The notes beneath the pieces are model-generated. The model saw only the letters and a list, made by a program, of their open reading frames with translations, was not told the origin of the DNA and did not search any database. The position numbers and the translations under genes are program-made. From positions 744,001-808,000 of the forward strand of contig NZ_JABWTA010000001.1 of the NCBI RefSeq assembly GCF_013371495.1: 64,000 bases of DNA, read 5' to 3'. This stretch comes from Altererythrobacter lutimaris (GTDB lineage: Bacteria > Pseudomonadota > Alphaproteobacteria > Sphingomonadales > Sphingomonadaceae). This document shows, in pieces, positions 45,678 through 55,123 of this stretch (its first letter is position 1; each line of letters begins with the position of its first letter).

Positions 45678-47236
45678 CAGGCAGCCTCTTCCTCGGGCAA
45701 CTCGAGGCGCGGGAAAATAGGCACTGGCTTGCCAACTGTGAACCCGCTCTCAACCAGACGCTGATACCACTGCTCGTCATCCAAGGCCGCATATGTGCGC
45801 TCGCCTTCCGGGATGCCGAGTTGATCGAGCAAGGACGCCGCCTTCTCGGGAACGACGGGTTGGATCGCAATCGCGAGATCGCGCAGAGCCATGAAAAGCG
45901 TTTGCAGTACCACTTTCATCCGCTCGAAATCGGTCTTGCGAAGCGTCCACGGCGCTTGTTCGTCAACATATTGGTTGCAGGCATAGACCGCACGGATCCA
46001 GTCCTCGATCCCGCGTGAGAACGACAGTTGTTCAAATTCTCGCGGAAGCTGGGTCCGGCAAGCCGTAGCCACCTGGCCAAGTAAATCGGCATCAGCCTGT
46101 TCGGGATCGAACAGCTCTAGGTTGCCATCCATATTCTTCGCGATCATCGAAAGCGTGCGCTGCGCGAGATTGCCAAAGCTGTTTGCAAGCTCTGCATTAG
46201 CCCGCGTCACAATCGCTTCCGGTGAGTAGCTGCCGTCCTGACCAAAGGCGACTTCGCGCATCAGGAAGTACCGCAAGGCATCAACGCCGAACTTGTCGGC
46301 CAATTCGAGCGGATCGGTGACATTGCCCAGCGACTTGGACTCTTTCTGACCGCGATTGAGCAGGAAGCCATGTCCGAAGACTTGCTTGGGCAGAGGCAAG
46401 TCTGCGCTCATCAGGAATGCCGGCCAATAAATCGTGTGAAACCGCACAATGTCCTTGCCGATCAGATGCAGATTGGCAGGCCAGTACTTCTGCATGTTTT
46501 CGGTCTCATCAGGATAGCCGAGTCCCGTGAGATAGTTAGTCAAAGCATCGACCCAGACATACATCACATGGTTCTCGCTGCCTGGGACCCTCACGCCCCA
46601 GTCGAAGCTGGTCCGGCTAACCGATAGGTCCTTGAGACCGCCCTCCACAAACGCGATCATTTCATTGCGACGGCTCCCAGGCTCCAAGAAGCCAGGCGTC
46701 TTGAGCAACTCCAGCAAGCGATCCTGATACGCCGAAAGACGGAAAAACCAGCTTTCCTCAACGGTCCATTCCACCGGAGTACCCTGAGGCGAGAGCTTTT
46801 CCTGCCCCTCCCCTACGACAAGCTCGCTCTCATCGTAATAGGCTTCGTCGCGAACCGAATACCAACCTTCATAACGGTCGAGATAGAGATCGCCCTTGGC
46901 TTCCATCGCTTGCCAGATTGCCTGGCTGGCTCGGTGATGCTCCGGCTCGACAGTTCGAATAAAGCGATCATGCGAGACATTGAGCGCTCCGCACATCTCC
47001 TGGAAATAGCCGGACATTTCATCCGCCAAATCACGTGCGGTGCGACCTTGCTCTTCCGCCTTGCGCGCCATCTTAAGGCCGTGTTCGTCGGTGCCCGTCT
47101 GGAAGCGCACATCGCGCCCCTGCAAGCGCTGAAAGCGAGCAATCACATCGGCCGCAATCGCTTCATAGGCGTGCCCAATATGCGGCTTCCCATTGGGATA
47201 GCTGATCGCGGTTGTGATGTAATACGGTTCACCCAT
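45677..47236 (-). CDS. metG: Methionyl-tRNA synthetase
   Basis: 519 residues from ATG 47236; the longer frame upstream lies inside holB. Class Ia signatures are HIGHAYE (HIGH) and KESKSLGN (KMSKS variant). It is the short type without the C-terminal EMAP-like domain, and I did not see a four-Cys zinc knuckle, as in many alphaproteobacterial enzymes. Its start overlaps the holB stop by 8 bases. Confidence 0.96.
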   Translation of the reverse strand: MGEPYYITTAISYPNGKPHIGHAYEAIAADVIARFQRLQGRDVRFQTGTDEHGLKMARKAEEQGRTARDLADEMSGYFQEMCGALNVSHDRFIRTVEPEHHRASQAIWQAMEAKGDLYLDRYEGWYSVRDEAYYDESELVVGEGQEKLSPQGTPVEWTVEESWFFRLSAYQDRLLELLKTPGFLEPGSRRNEMIAFVEGGLKDLSVSRTSFDWGVRVPGSENHVMYVWVDALTNYLTGLGYPDETENMQKYWPANLHLIGKDIVRFHTIYWPAFLMSADLPLPKQVFGHGFLLNRGQKESKSLGNVTDPLELADKFGVDALRYFLMREVAFGQDGSYSPEAIVTRANAELANSFGNLAQRTLSMIAKNMDGNLELFDPEQADADLLGQVATACRTQLPREFEQLSFSRGIEDWIRAVYACNQYVDEQAPWTLRKTDFERMKVVLQTLFMALRDLAIAIQPVVPEKAASLLDQLGIPEGERTYAALDDEQWYQRLVESGFTVGKPVPIFPRLELPEEEAA

Positions 47237-48179
47237 GGGCGCGCTCGCTAGCCGCCCCGGCGTTTGCAAGCAAGGTCCCGATTTCCATCGCCAGCAAACC
47301 GGGGTCGAAATTGAAAGTCGGGGCCTGCCGTGTAAGCGCGACCAATTCGCTATGCGCATCAATGAGCGCTACGCGTCGCGCGGCTTCGGTCTCACCCGCT
47401 GCATCTGCCGTCAATGTCCGCGCAAGCGTGAGTACCGCTTGAATGCGTACACGGTCCGGACGTGCGCCAATTCGAGCCGCCAGCTCCCCTCGCCCTTGCA
47501 GACTTCGGTCTCCTTGCTCGATCATGGAACGCATAATCTTGGCGACTGGGGCGAGGTCTTGCTCAATGAAGAGCTTGGCGCTCCCGATAGATCCGCCAGC
47601 AAAGTGCACAGCGTCGGCGAGCGCCGCTCCATCGGTCTCTGGAACTGTGGCTCTTAGTTCCTGTACCAACTCATCCTGAGCGAGCGGATTGAAGCGCAAT
47701 ACACGGCAACGCGACCTGATAGTCGGCAGAAGTTGAGCCGGTCGATGGGTTACCAAAAGGAAGAATGTGCCCTCCGGTGGCTCCTCAAGGCTTTTGAGAA
47801 GCGCGTTGGACGCATTGCGCTCCATATCGTCAGCGGGATCGATAATGACCACACGCTTGTCGCCCAGTGTGGGGCGCGTCGTCAGCCGCTGCTGCATTTC
47901 CCGAATTTGCGCGATGCGGATGCTGCGTGCGCGCTCATACTCCTTGCCGTCGGCCCGCTTCTTGTCCTCTTTGTCGTCCTTTGGACCGTAAGTGAGGACG
48001 AGAATATCAGGATGATGCTCTTGCGCTGGATCAGCGCCAAGCAACTCGCGTGCAGCAGCGTCTGCAAATGCTCGCTTACCAAGACCTTGCTTGCCGGCAA
48101 GAATCCATCCGTGATGCATCCGAGTGCCTGAAGAGGCATCTCTCCATGCGTGCCACGCCTCCTTGTGATGCACGCTCAT
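47229..48179 (-). CDS. holB: DNA polymerase III subunit delta-prime
   Basis: 316 residues, clamp-loader AAA+ subunit. The Walker A region is degenerate (GKQGLGKRAFA), as expected for delta-prime, which does not hydrolyse ATP. ALLKSLEEPPEGTFFLLVTH and the SRC motif (RSRCRVL) are conserved. A Lys/Asp-rich insertion (GPKDDKEDKKRADGKEYERA) lies where many homologues have a Zn module, with no Cys there. It overlaps tmk and metG. Confidence 0.92.
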   Translation of the reverse strand: MSVHHKEAWHAWRDASSGTRMHHGWILAGKQGLGKRAFADAAARELLGADPAQEHHPDILVLTYGPKDDKEDKKRADGKEYERARSIRIAQIREMQQRLTTRPTLGDKRVVIIDPADDMERNASNALLKSLEEPPEGTFFLLVTHRPAQLLPTIRSRCRVLRFNPLAQDELVQELRATVPETDGAALADAVHFAGGSIGSAKLFIEQDLAPVAKIMRSMIEQGDRSLQGRGELAARIGARPDRVRIQAVLTLARTLTADAAGETEAARRVALIDAHSELVALTRQAPTFNFDPGLLAMEIGTLLANAGAASERAHG

Positions 48180-48832
48180 TCTGAGCTCGTCCTAAGCAAG
48201 GGTTCGATGGCCTGGATGATCCGACTGTGCACCTCTTCTGCTGCTCTTGAACCATCGATCACAACAAAACCATCCGCGTTGCTTTGAGCGAACTGGCGAA
48301 ATCCTTGCGCGACCGCTCGGTGATAGGCAGCATCTCGCCCGCCGATCGCATCGCTTTCGTCGCCGTCTCGCTGAGCAAGCCTCGCCGCGACATCTTCTTC
48401 AGGAGCTTCGATCAAGATGGTCAAATGTGGACGAAAACCGCCACTCCCAATCTCGTGTAGCGCCAGGACTGCGTCATCGCCCAGTTCACCGGCAACGCCC
48501 TGATATGCGCGACTGGAGTCGAGGAACCGGTCGCTGATGACCCACTCGCCACGAGCAAGCGCAGGCTTGATACGCTTCTCAACATGATCCGAACGCGCTG
48601 CAGCAAAAAGCATTGCCTCCGCGCGAGCGCCCCACCCTTCACCCGGCGGGTCGAGTAGCAACTCGCGTATGGCTTCAGCGCCGGGAGTTCCACCTGGCTC
48701 ACGAGTCACATCGACAGACAAACCTCGCTTGCGCAAGGCGTCAGCGAGCAGATGAGCCTGAGTGGACTTGCCAGCCCCCTCGCCGCCTTCAAGCGCGATG
48801 AAAACGCCCGGCTTTGCCTCGCTCTTGCTCAT
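48176..48832 (-). CDS. tmk: Thymidylate kinase
   Basis: dTMP to dTDP phosphorylation. P-loop GGEGAGKST (16-24), DR(E/F) motif in VTREPGGTPGAEA, and WVISDRFLDSSRAYQG. 218 aa, normal length. ATGA overlaps with both the D,D-carboxypeptidase gene (48829-48832) and holB (48176-48179). Confidence 0.97.
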   Translation of the reverse strand: MSKSEAKPGVFIALEGGEGAGKSTQAHLLADALRKRGLSVDVTREPGGTPGAEAIRELLLDPPGEGWGARAEAMLFAAARSDHVEKRIKPALARGEWVISDRFLDSSRAYQGVAGELGDDAVLALHEIGSGGFRPHLTILIEAPEEDVAARLAQRDGDESDAIGGRDAAYHRAVAQGFRQFAQSNADGFVVIDGSRAAEEVHSRIIQAIEPLLRTSSE

Positions 48833-50046
48833 ACGAAGAAGCTCAAGACGGCATTGAGCACGCGGTCAAGCGGTCCGGCAGTTGAAACGGGCTTTGCAGC
48901 GTAAAGAGGGATACGTGCTTCAGGCACGCGCTCGCCGGAGATGATCAGAGTCGCGACCCTTTCTTCAGTGCGGATCGGCGCGCGCAATGGGCCTTCATAC
49001 TCAATGTGCATATCGAGGTTTCCGTCATAAGCCTTCGGCACAGAAACGCGGACTGGCCCCGCGGCAACCAAGTCGACGTGAAAAGCATCGCCATTCTGCA
49101 CACGTGCAGTCCCGACGCTGTCACCCGCATTGAACAGATATCGGTTGTCGAAAGCGCTAAAGCCCCATTCCATGAAGTCCCTCGAGGCATCGCGCCTGAT
49201 GCGCTGGCTGTTAGCTCCGCCCACAACCATCACCAGACGTCTGCCCTGCCGTCTGGCAGTACCCAGAAAGCCAAATCCGGCTTCGTAAGTGAAGCCTGTC
49301 TTGATGCCGTCAGCGCCCTGGACAGTACCGGACAAAGGATCATGGTTGCTCTGCGTAATCCCGTTGAAACTGTACTCACGCTTCCCGAAATACGTGCTGT
49401 AGAGTTCAGGGTGGCGGCCAATCATTGCTTGAGCCAAGCGGCCCAGATCGCGTGCAGTCACGAAGGTTTTGCCGTCGTCCATCCAGCCATTGGGATTGGC
49501 AAAATGGCTGTTGCGCATTCCGATCTCCTGCGCGCTCGCATTCATGAGATCAGTCCATGCTTCAACTGAACCGGCGGCCCCTTCAGCGAGAACCACCGAA
49601 CCATCATTCGCCGACACCGTGGTTATCCCATGGAGCAGTTGATTGACCGTCGGCTTTGAATCCAGGCCCAAGAACATGGTCGATCCGCGACGCCGCCACT
49701 TGCTGAAAGTATCAGGCCGCACTGTGTAAACGGCATTAGTGTTAAGCTCGCCTGCCTTGATGAGCTCGAACGCAGTGTAAGCGGTCATGACTTTCGTGAT
49801 CGAAGCCGGGACGAAACGGCGATCCACTTGGCGCTCGTAAAGGACTTGACTGCTAGTCATGTCGATCATCAGTGCGATCGGCACTTGCGTTGCATCAGGT
49901 ATCCGCGCTTCGCCTGCCGCGGCTTGTGCGACACTTGCGGAGAACGCTAAAACGGCCGCAAAGATGATTGATTGGAGGCGAACTTCAGGCAACGCTTTAG
50001 TGCTTTCAGAATTGACGGTAGACCTTACCAATCTCGCAAGATCCAT
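48829..50046 (-). CDS. D-alanyl-D-alanine carboxypeptidase (PBP5/6 family)
   Basis: Trims peptidoglycan stem peptides in the periplasm. Penicillin-binding motifs: Ser82-x-x-Lys85 (ASITKVM), Ser145-Ala-Asn147 and Lys249-Thr-Gly251. The signal peptide has a long n-region and hydrophobic core (IIFAAVLAFSASVAQA), cleaved about residue 42. A C-terminal beta domain and an amphipathic tail (LDRVLNAVLSFFV) attach it to the membrane as in PBP5. 405 aa. Starts 33 bases after mltB and overlaps tmk. Confidence 0.94.
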   Translation of the reverse strand: MDLARLVRSTVNSESTKALPEVRLQSIIFAAVLAFSASVAQAAAGEARIPDATQVPIALMIDMTSSQVLYERQVDRRFVPASITKVMTAYTAFELIKAGELNTNAVYTVRPDTFSKWRRRGSTMFLGLDSKPTVNQLLHGITTVSANDGSVVLAEGAAGSVEAWTDLMNASAQEIGMRNSHFANPNGWMDDGKTFVTARDLGRLAQAMIGRHPELYSTYFGKREYSFNGITQSNHDPLSGTVQGADGIKTGFTYEAGFGFLGTARRQGRRLVMVVGGANSQRIRRDASRDFMEWGFSAFDNRYLFNAGDSVGTARVQNGDAFHVDLVAAGPVRVSVPKAYDGNLDMHIEYEGPLRAPIRTEERVATLIISGERVPEARIPLYAAKPVSTAGPLDRVLNAVLSFFV

Positions 50047-50079
50047 GCGAGCTTAGTTGGCTGCTATCCACCGCTAGGT

Positions 50080-51105
50080 TCAGCGCGCAATCTCGTCCGC
50101 AAGCAGTCCGACGCTCATACCATAATAGTTTGAGCAATTGTATTCGAGGATCGCGCGATAGTTGCTTGTGAGTAGCCAAGCGCGCGTACCCGGGCCATCA
50201 GGCTGGAACAGGCTCGTCATGACAGTATCGCCCAGCGGCACTTGAGGTTGCACTCCAAGTTCTCGCCACTCACGCACAGTCTTCCATTGGCTATGGCGCT
50301 CGTGGACGCGAGGGCAGACCTGCGCGACCAGTTCACCTTTGTAAGCATCGACATTGAACCCCGGCGGTACACTCGCCTTCACACCCCAAGGTTGACCGGG
50401 ACGCCATCCCGCTGCACGGAAGTAGTTCGCAATGGATGCGAAAGTGTCCGCACGATTGTTAAAAATGTCTGCGCGGCCATCTCCGTCACCATCGACCGCG
50501 AGCCGTAAGTACACGCTAGGCAGGAATTGCGGATTGCCGAATGCGCCAGCCCAGCTGCCAACGAGTGTTGAACGCGAGTAGCCCTTGTCAGCTACCTTCA
50601 TCAACGCAATCCATTCACTTGCAAACAGGTCACGACGGCGGCCTTCCCATGCTAATGTCGAGAGCGAGCGCGACATGTCGAACCCGCCTTTGATCGTGCC
50701 GTAGCTCGTTTCATGCCCGAAGATCGCCACGATGATCTCGCCGGGAACCCCGTACTCCCGCTCGATCTGAGACAGCAGAGTGGGATAAGCTCGGTAGATT
50801 TCGCGACCTCGATTGATGCGCACACTGTTTACATGCGTTCGCAGATACGGAGCGAGCTCAGGGTATCCACGACGGGTCGGCGTGCCGGGCTGCCCTCTGT
50901 CTAGTCGGATAACGCGATCATTGGGGGTCAGCCCCTCAGTCATGCGCCTGAGCGTGCTTTCGCTGACCCCTTCCGCACGGGCCTGTGCGATCAAAGTCTG
51001 CATATATGCCTCGTAACTGAGATCGGCATCCTGAGCAGACGCAGGCGCAGCCGTGACGCCAATCGAGACAGCCAGAAACGAAGCAAAGTGTCGAAGAATC
51101 TTCAT
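50080..51105 (-). CDS. Lytic murein transglycosylase, MltB family
   Basis: 341 residues from ATG 51105; the upstream frame runs into tRNA-Ser. A signal peptide ends at APASAQ (about residue 25), with no lipobox, so it is soluble periplasmic. The catalytic Glu132 is in IFGHETSYGTIKGG, with AGAFGNPQFLPSVY and WGVKASVPPGFN typical of MltB. No C-terminal peptidoglycan-binding domain is present. Probably the first gene of the long minus-strand string down to mazG. Confidence 0.92.
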   Translation of the reverse strand: MKILRHFASFLAVSIGVTAAPASAQDADLSYEAYMQTLIAQARAEGVSESTLRRMTEGLTPNDRVIRLDRGQPGTPTRRGYPELAPYLRTHVNSVRINRGREIYRAYPTLLSQIEREYGVPGEIIVAIFGHETSYGTIKGGFDMSRSLSTLAWEGRRRDLFASEWIALMKVADKGYSRSTLVGSWAGAFGNPQFLPSVYLRLAVDGDGDGRADIFNNRADTFASIANYFRAAGWRPGQPWGVKASVPPGFNVDAYKGELVAQVCPRVHERHSQWKTVREWRELGVQPQVPLGDTVMTSLFQPDGPGTRAWLLTSNYRAILEYNCSNYYGMSVGLLADEIAR

Positions 51106-51195
51106 AAATCGCCTTGTGCCACACAAAACATGAACCACAAGATGCCAAAGCGGGGTGACAAGCACGAAATACCTCGCTAGCTGCACGCTTCGAGC

Positions 51196-51285
51196 GGACA
51201 GGTGGCAGAGCGGTTGAATGCACCGGTCTTGAAAACCGGCAAGGGTGCAAGCCCTTCGTGGGTTCGAATCCCACCCTGTCCGCCA
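51196..51285 (+). tRNA. tRNA-Ser (anticodon TGA)
   Basis: Acceptor GGACAGG pairs with CCTGTCC, discriminator G and encoded CCA. Anticodon stem CCGGT/ACCGG with loop CTTGAAA (anticodon TGA), long variable arm typical of serine tRNA, T-loop TTCGAAT. Reads UCA-type codons. It lies between convergent-facing ends and shows no attached mobile element. Confidence 0.97.
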
Positions 51286-51302
51286 CTTTTCCCGGTCATC
51301 AA

Positions 51303-53153
51303 TCAGCGCCCACGCCTCAAGATTTCTTCCATCTGCTCTTGCAGCACTGGGTCCCATTCCGCGCGCAGTGTCTTGACCTTGTCCATCAACGGTTCGTTCT
51401 CATGGTATGGAATGGACATGTCGTAGAAATCAGCGACTTCGCGCAGTGATCGGCGATCCATCTCCTCCCAAGCATCAGCCATAGCCTGCGCATTCTGGCG
51501 ATCGATCCCGAGCGCTTGATAAGCGGAACGCCCCATCCGGACTGAACTGTCATATGTTTCGCGGACAATGTCGCGGCAACCATAGGACCACAGCTCAAAC
51601 ACATGATTGCGATCAATCGCCCGCGCGATCACATGCAAGTTCGGGTGATTGGCAACAGCATATTTCACAAGCTTGTCGATGCTCTCCCGCTCATCGAGCG
51701 CGACCACCAAAAGTTTTGCTTTTGCAATCCCTGCCGCCTCGAGAAGATCAGGACGCGTTGCATCACCGAAATAAGTCCGGAAGCCAAACTTGCGCACGAT
51801 ATCCAGATGTTTCGAATCATAGTCGATGACCGTGGTGCTGAACTTTGCAGACTGCAGCATCCGGTCAACAATGCCTCCGATCCGCCCGCGCCCGGCGATA
51901 ATCACATCGCCTTGTTCTTCGATATCGTCCGCAGCACGCTCGTCAGCGACAGAGTATCGCGGAGCAATAAGCTTATCGTAAATGATGAACAGCAGCGGCG
52001 TGACCAACATGGAGAAGGCCACCACAAGCAAGAGTAGGCTTGCAAGCCCTTGTGAAAGCACCGCATTGCTCAGCGCGAACGCGATCAGGACAAAGCCGAA
52101 CTCACCTGCTTGTGCGAGGCCCAGAGTGAACAACCAGCGATCCTGCTTCGCCAGCTTGAAGGCCTTGGCGATCACAAACAGTACAGCCATTTTCGCGATC
52201 AGCAGAACGGCAGTCCAGAACAGGACGGTCCCGAATTGTTCAGTCGCCAGCGCGAAATCGATCCCTGCACCGACGGTGATGAAAAACAAGCCAAGCAGGA
52301 GGCTCTTGAACGGATTGATGTCCGCTTCGAGTTGATGCTTGTATTCGCTGTTGGCAAGCACAACGCCTGCGATGAACGCTCCCAGTGCTGGCGACAGGCC
52401 GACCAGCAACATGAGCAAAGCGATGCCGATTACGAACACCAGCGCAGCCGCTGTGAAGAGCTCACGCAAGCCTGATGACGCGATGAAGCGGAAGATCGGC
52501 CGACTCAGATAGGTGCCGACCAGGACCACAAGCCCCACCGATCCAAGCGTGACCAAACCACCTGCCCATGCCGGTAGATGAGCCACAAGGCTAAGCCCGC
52601 CATGTCCATCCTCGCCACTGGCCGCGGTCGAAGCCAGCTCAGGCAACGCCAGCAATGGCAACAGCGCGAGAATGAGGATCACTGCAACATCCTGCACCAG
52701 CAACACAGAGAAACTTGCTTCGCCGCCAGGCCTGCTTAGCCATCCTTTCTCTTCAAGAGTCTGCAAAACAATCGCAGTGGAGGACAGCGCGAGGATCATC
52801 CCGATCGCCAGCGCGGTGCGCCAGTCATCGCCGTTAATGAGGCCAATTCCTGCGATCAGCAGCGTTGTCAGCACGACCTGTCCACCACCAAAGCCAATCA
52901 GGCGTTTGCGCATTGCCCAGAGCCGCTTGGGTTCGAGCTCAAGCCCGATGATGAACAGCATCATTACAACGCCAAACTCGGCAAAGTGCTGAAGCGCAAT
53001 GACGTCAACGCCCAGGAAGCCGAGCAACGGGCTGAGCGCCATTCCGGCCAGCAGATAGCCCAGCACAGATCCCAGCCCGAGCCTTGCAGCGATAGGGACT
53101 GCGATGACCCCCGCGACAAGCAGGATGAAGGCGAGGAGGAGGAATTCAGTCAT
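51303..53153 (-). CDS. CPA2-family cation:proton antiporter (KefB/KefC-like) with TrkA-N domain
   Basis: 616 residues. Residues 1-390 form about 12 transmembrane helices (ALSSTAIVLQTLEEKG and FIAGVVLANSEYKHQLEADI are diagnostic of the Kef group). Residues about 405-525 are a Rossmann TrkA-N domain (VIIAGRGRIGGIVDRML, then VIDYDSKHLDIVRKFGF and YFGDATRPDLLEAAG). It exports K+ (or Na+) in exchange for protons, probably gated by nucleotides or glutathione adducts. It is the last gene of the pdhC-orphan-lpdA-antiporter series, 31 bases after lpdA. Confidence 0.92.
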   Translation of the reverse strand: MTEFLLLAFILLVAGVIAVPIAARLGLGSVLGYLLAGMALSPLLGFLGVDVIALQHFAEFGVVMMLFIIGLELEPKRLWAMRKRLIGFGGGQVVLTTLLIAGIGLINGDDWRTALAIGMILALSSTAIVLQTLEEKGWLSRPGGEASFSVLLVQDVAVILILALLPLLALPELASTAASGEDGHGGLSLVAHLPAWAGGLVTLGSVGLVVLVGTYLSRPIFRFIASSGLRELFTAAALVFVIGIALLMLLVGLSPALGAFIAGVVLANSEYKHQLEADINPFKSLLLGLFFITVGAGIDFALATEQFGTVLFWTAVLLIAKMAVLFVIAKAFKLAKQDRWLFTLGLAQAGEFGFVLIAFALSNAVLSQGLASLLLLVVAFSMLVTPLLFIIYDKLIAPRYSVADERAADDIEEQGDVIIAGRGRIGGIVDRMLQSAKFSTTVIDYDSKHLDIVRKFGFRTYFGDATRPDLLEAAGIAKAKLLVVALDERESIDKLVKYAVANHPNLHVIARAIDRNHVFELWSYGCRDIVRETYDSSVRMGRSAYQALGIDRQNAQAMADAWEEMDRRSLREVADFYDMSIPYHENEPLMDKVKTLRAEWDPVLQEQMEEILRRGR

Positions 53154-53184
53154 TGGCTGCCTTTCCCCTCCCCTGCCTCAAAGG

Positions 53185-54600
53185 TCAAATGTGGAGCGCT
53201 TTCCCGAAAGCGCCGAGCACGCTTTCATGCATGCTTTCCGAAATCGTCGGATGCGGGAATACTGTCTGCATCAGCTCTGCTTCCGTCGTCTCCAGCGTCT
53301 TGCCGATGGTGTAGCCCTGGATCATCTCCGTGACTTCAGCACCGACCATATGCGCGCCGAGCAGCTCTCCGGTTTTCGCGTCGAACACTGTCTTGGTGAA
53401 GCCTTCCGCTTCACCCAGCGCAATCGCCTTGCCGTTGCCGATGAAAGGGAAGTTGCCAACTTTGACGGTGTAGCCTGCCTCTTTCGCGGCGTTCTCGGTC
53501 ATGCCGACACTTGCAATCTGCGGATGGCAATAGGTGCAACCCGGAATAGCCTCGCGATTGAGCGGGTGCGGATGTACGTCCTTATTGCCGAGCTCTTGCG
53601 CAATGGCTTCAGCAGCCGTCACGCCCTCGTGTGACGCCTTGTGTGCGAGCCAGGGACCCGGTGTGCAGTCGCCAATCGCCCACAGGCCTTTGCTCTTGGT
53701 CCGGCCATAGGGATCGATCTGAATGAAGCCGCGATCCATCTCCGCAAGCTTCTCAAGCCCGATATTCTCTGTGTTAGGCTGGATGCCGATGGCAGTGATG
53801 CAATGCGTGAAGTCGTGGGTCGCGACCTTGCCGTCCTTGCCCTTGATCTTGGCTTTCACGCCCTTCGCGTCCGCCTTGATGTCTTCAACGCCCGCGCCGG
53901 TCATGATCGTCATGCCTTGCTTGGTGAGCGACTTTTCAAGGAACGCGCTGACTTCATGATCTTCAACCGGCACAATCCGGTCGAGCATTTCAACGACTGT
54001 GACTTCGCAGCCCATGTCGTTGTAGAAGCTTGCGAACTCGATCCCGATGGCCCCGGAGCCTATCACCAGCAACTTATTCGGCATTTCAGGCGGAACCATT
54101 GCATGACGATAGGTCCAGATGCGCTTGCCGTCCGCAGGCGCAAACGGCAGATCGCGAGCGCGCGCGCCGGTAGCGACAATCACATGCTTGGCAGAGAGCT
54201 TTTCCTCGCCCTTGTCGCCTTTGACGGTGAGCGAAGTCGGGCCGGTCAGCACGCCCTCGCCCATATGCACGGTGATCTTGTTCTTCTTCATCAGGTGAGT
54301 GACGCCCTGATTGAGCTGCTTGGCAACGCCGCGGCTACGCTTCACCACCGCTTCCAAATCCGCTTCAATCGTGCCGGCAATTTTGAGGCCGTAATCCTTC
54401 GCATGCTGCGCATAGTGCAGGATCTCAGCCGAGCGCAGCAGCGCCTTTGTCGGGATACAGCCCCAGTTGAGGCAGATGCCGCCCAGGAACTCACGCTCTA
54501 CGATAGTGGTCTTCAGCCCCAGCTGCGCGCAGCGGATCGCCGCGACATAGCCGCCCGGCCCTGAACCCAGCACGATCACATCATAGGAATTGTCAGCCAT
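53185..54600 (-). CDS. lpdA: Dihydrolipoyl dehydrogenase (E3)
   Basis: FAD disulfide oxidoreductase that reoxidises dihydrolipoyl groups of E2. FAD site LGSGPGGYVAAIRCAQ, redox disulfide Cys43/Cys48 (GGICLNWGCIPTK), NAD site VIGSGAIGIEFASFYND, and the catalytic HPHPTISE at the C-terminus. 471 aa. Placed with pdhC, so it is likely the E3 of the pyruvate complex. A 207-base gap with no visible gene separates it from the orphan gene upstream. Confidence 0.97.
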   Translation of the reverse strand: MADNSYDVIVLGSGPGGYVAAIRCAQLGLKTTIVEREFLGGICLNWGCIPTKALLRSAEILHYAQHAKDYGLKIAGTIEADLEAVVKRSRGVAKQLNQGVTHLMKKNKITVHMGEGVLTGPTSLTVKGDKGEEKLSAKHVIVATGARARDLPFAPADGKRIWTYRHAMVPPEMPNKLLVIGSGAIGIEFASFYNDMGCEVTVVEMLDRIVPVEDHEVSAFLEKSLTKQGMTIMTGAGVEDIKADAKGVKAKIKGKDGKVATHDFTHCITAIGIQPNTENIGLEKLAEMDRGFIQIDPYGRTKSKGLWAIGDCTPGPWLAHKASHEGVTAAEAIAQELGNKDVHPHPLNREAIPGCTYCHPQIASVGMTENAAKEAGYTVKVGNFPFIGNGKAIALGEAEGFTKTVFDAKTGELLGAHMVGAEVTEMIQGYTIGKTLETTEAELMQTVFPHPTISESMHESVLGAFGKALHI

Positions 54601-54807
54601 TACACTTCCTCAAGTCATTCATTTTCGCGTATCCGTGGCTGAACAGAGGGCCATGTTGGATACGCATGTTACACAGTCCTGAAGAAGAAAACCTGGCAGA
54701 CGCAGATCGCCACCTTCTCCAGCATAATCAGTTAGATGGACGAGGTTCTTGAGCATTACCGCAGCCTGACACAACATTTGGGGTGTAGGATAGAGACCAA
54801 AGTAGTT

Positions 54808-55119
54808 TCACCCATCCAAACCGCCCTCGGGATAGGTATGAAAGTATCCAAACGCTACTTCGCTACCATCTTCGAACTGCTGACGAACCAAATCACTCTC
54901 TTCGTATGAAAGGCTGGACCCGGCTTCGTTTAACTGCGTTACCTCACTTACCTCTAGAATCTCATAATGATTTCGCATGAGGACTTCTGCCGCCAATTCG
55001 CGAAAACGGGCTTCACTCTGACAGTTGGCAAAAATGTTCACCACCGCCCCGTATAGTCCTGGCTCATAGTTCGGACATTGGGGCGACAGTTTAACTTCAT
55101 AGAGCCCAGTCCAAGGCAT
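54808..55119 (-). CDS. Orphan 103-aa protein inside the pdhC-lpdA locus
   Basis: Not recognised. 103 residues, acidic, no signal peptide or transmembrane segment. It has two Cys (SPQCPNYEPG, FANCQSEARF) and a C-terminus rich in Glu, Phe and Tyr (QFEDGSEVAFGYFHTYPEGG). The predicted mix of strands and helices suggests one small globular domain. It starts 4 bases after the pdhC stop, so it is probably co-translated, then a 207-base non-coding gap precedes lpdA. Its codon use looks more AT-rich than its neighbours, which could mean later acquisition. Confidence 0.65.
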   Translation of the reverse strand: MPWTGLYEVKLSPQCPNYEPGLYGAVVNIFANCQSEARFRELAAEVLMRNHYEILEVSEVTQLNEAGSSLSYEESDLVRQQFEDGSEVAFGYFHTYPEGGLDG

Positions 55120-55123
55120 TTTA

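Noticed and set aside
53641..54564. 307-aa open frame on the plus strand across lpdA
   Set aside because: Antisense to lpdA, whose protein has every expected motif. Long antisense frames are common in this GC-rich sequence; no start signal or recognisable domain.
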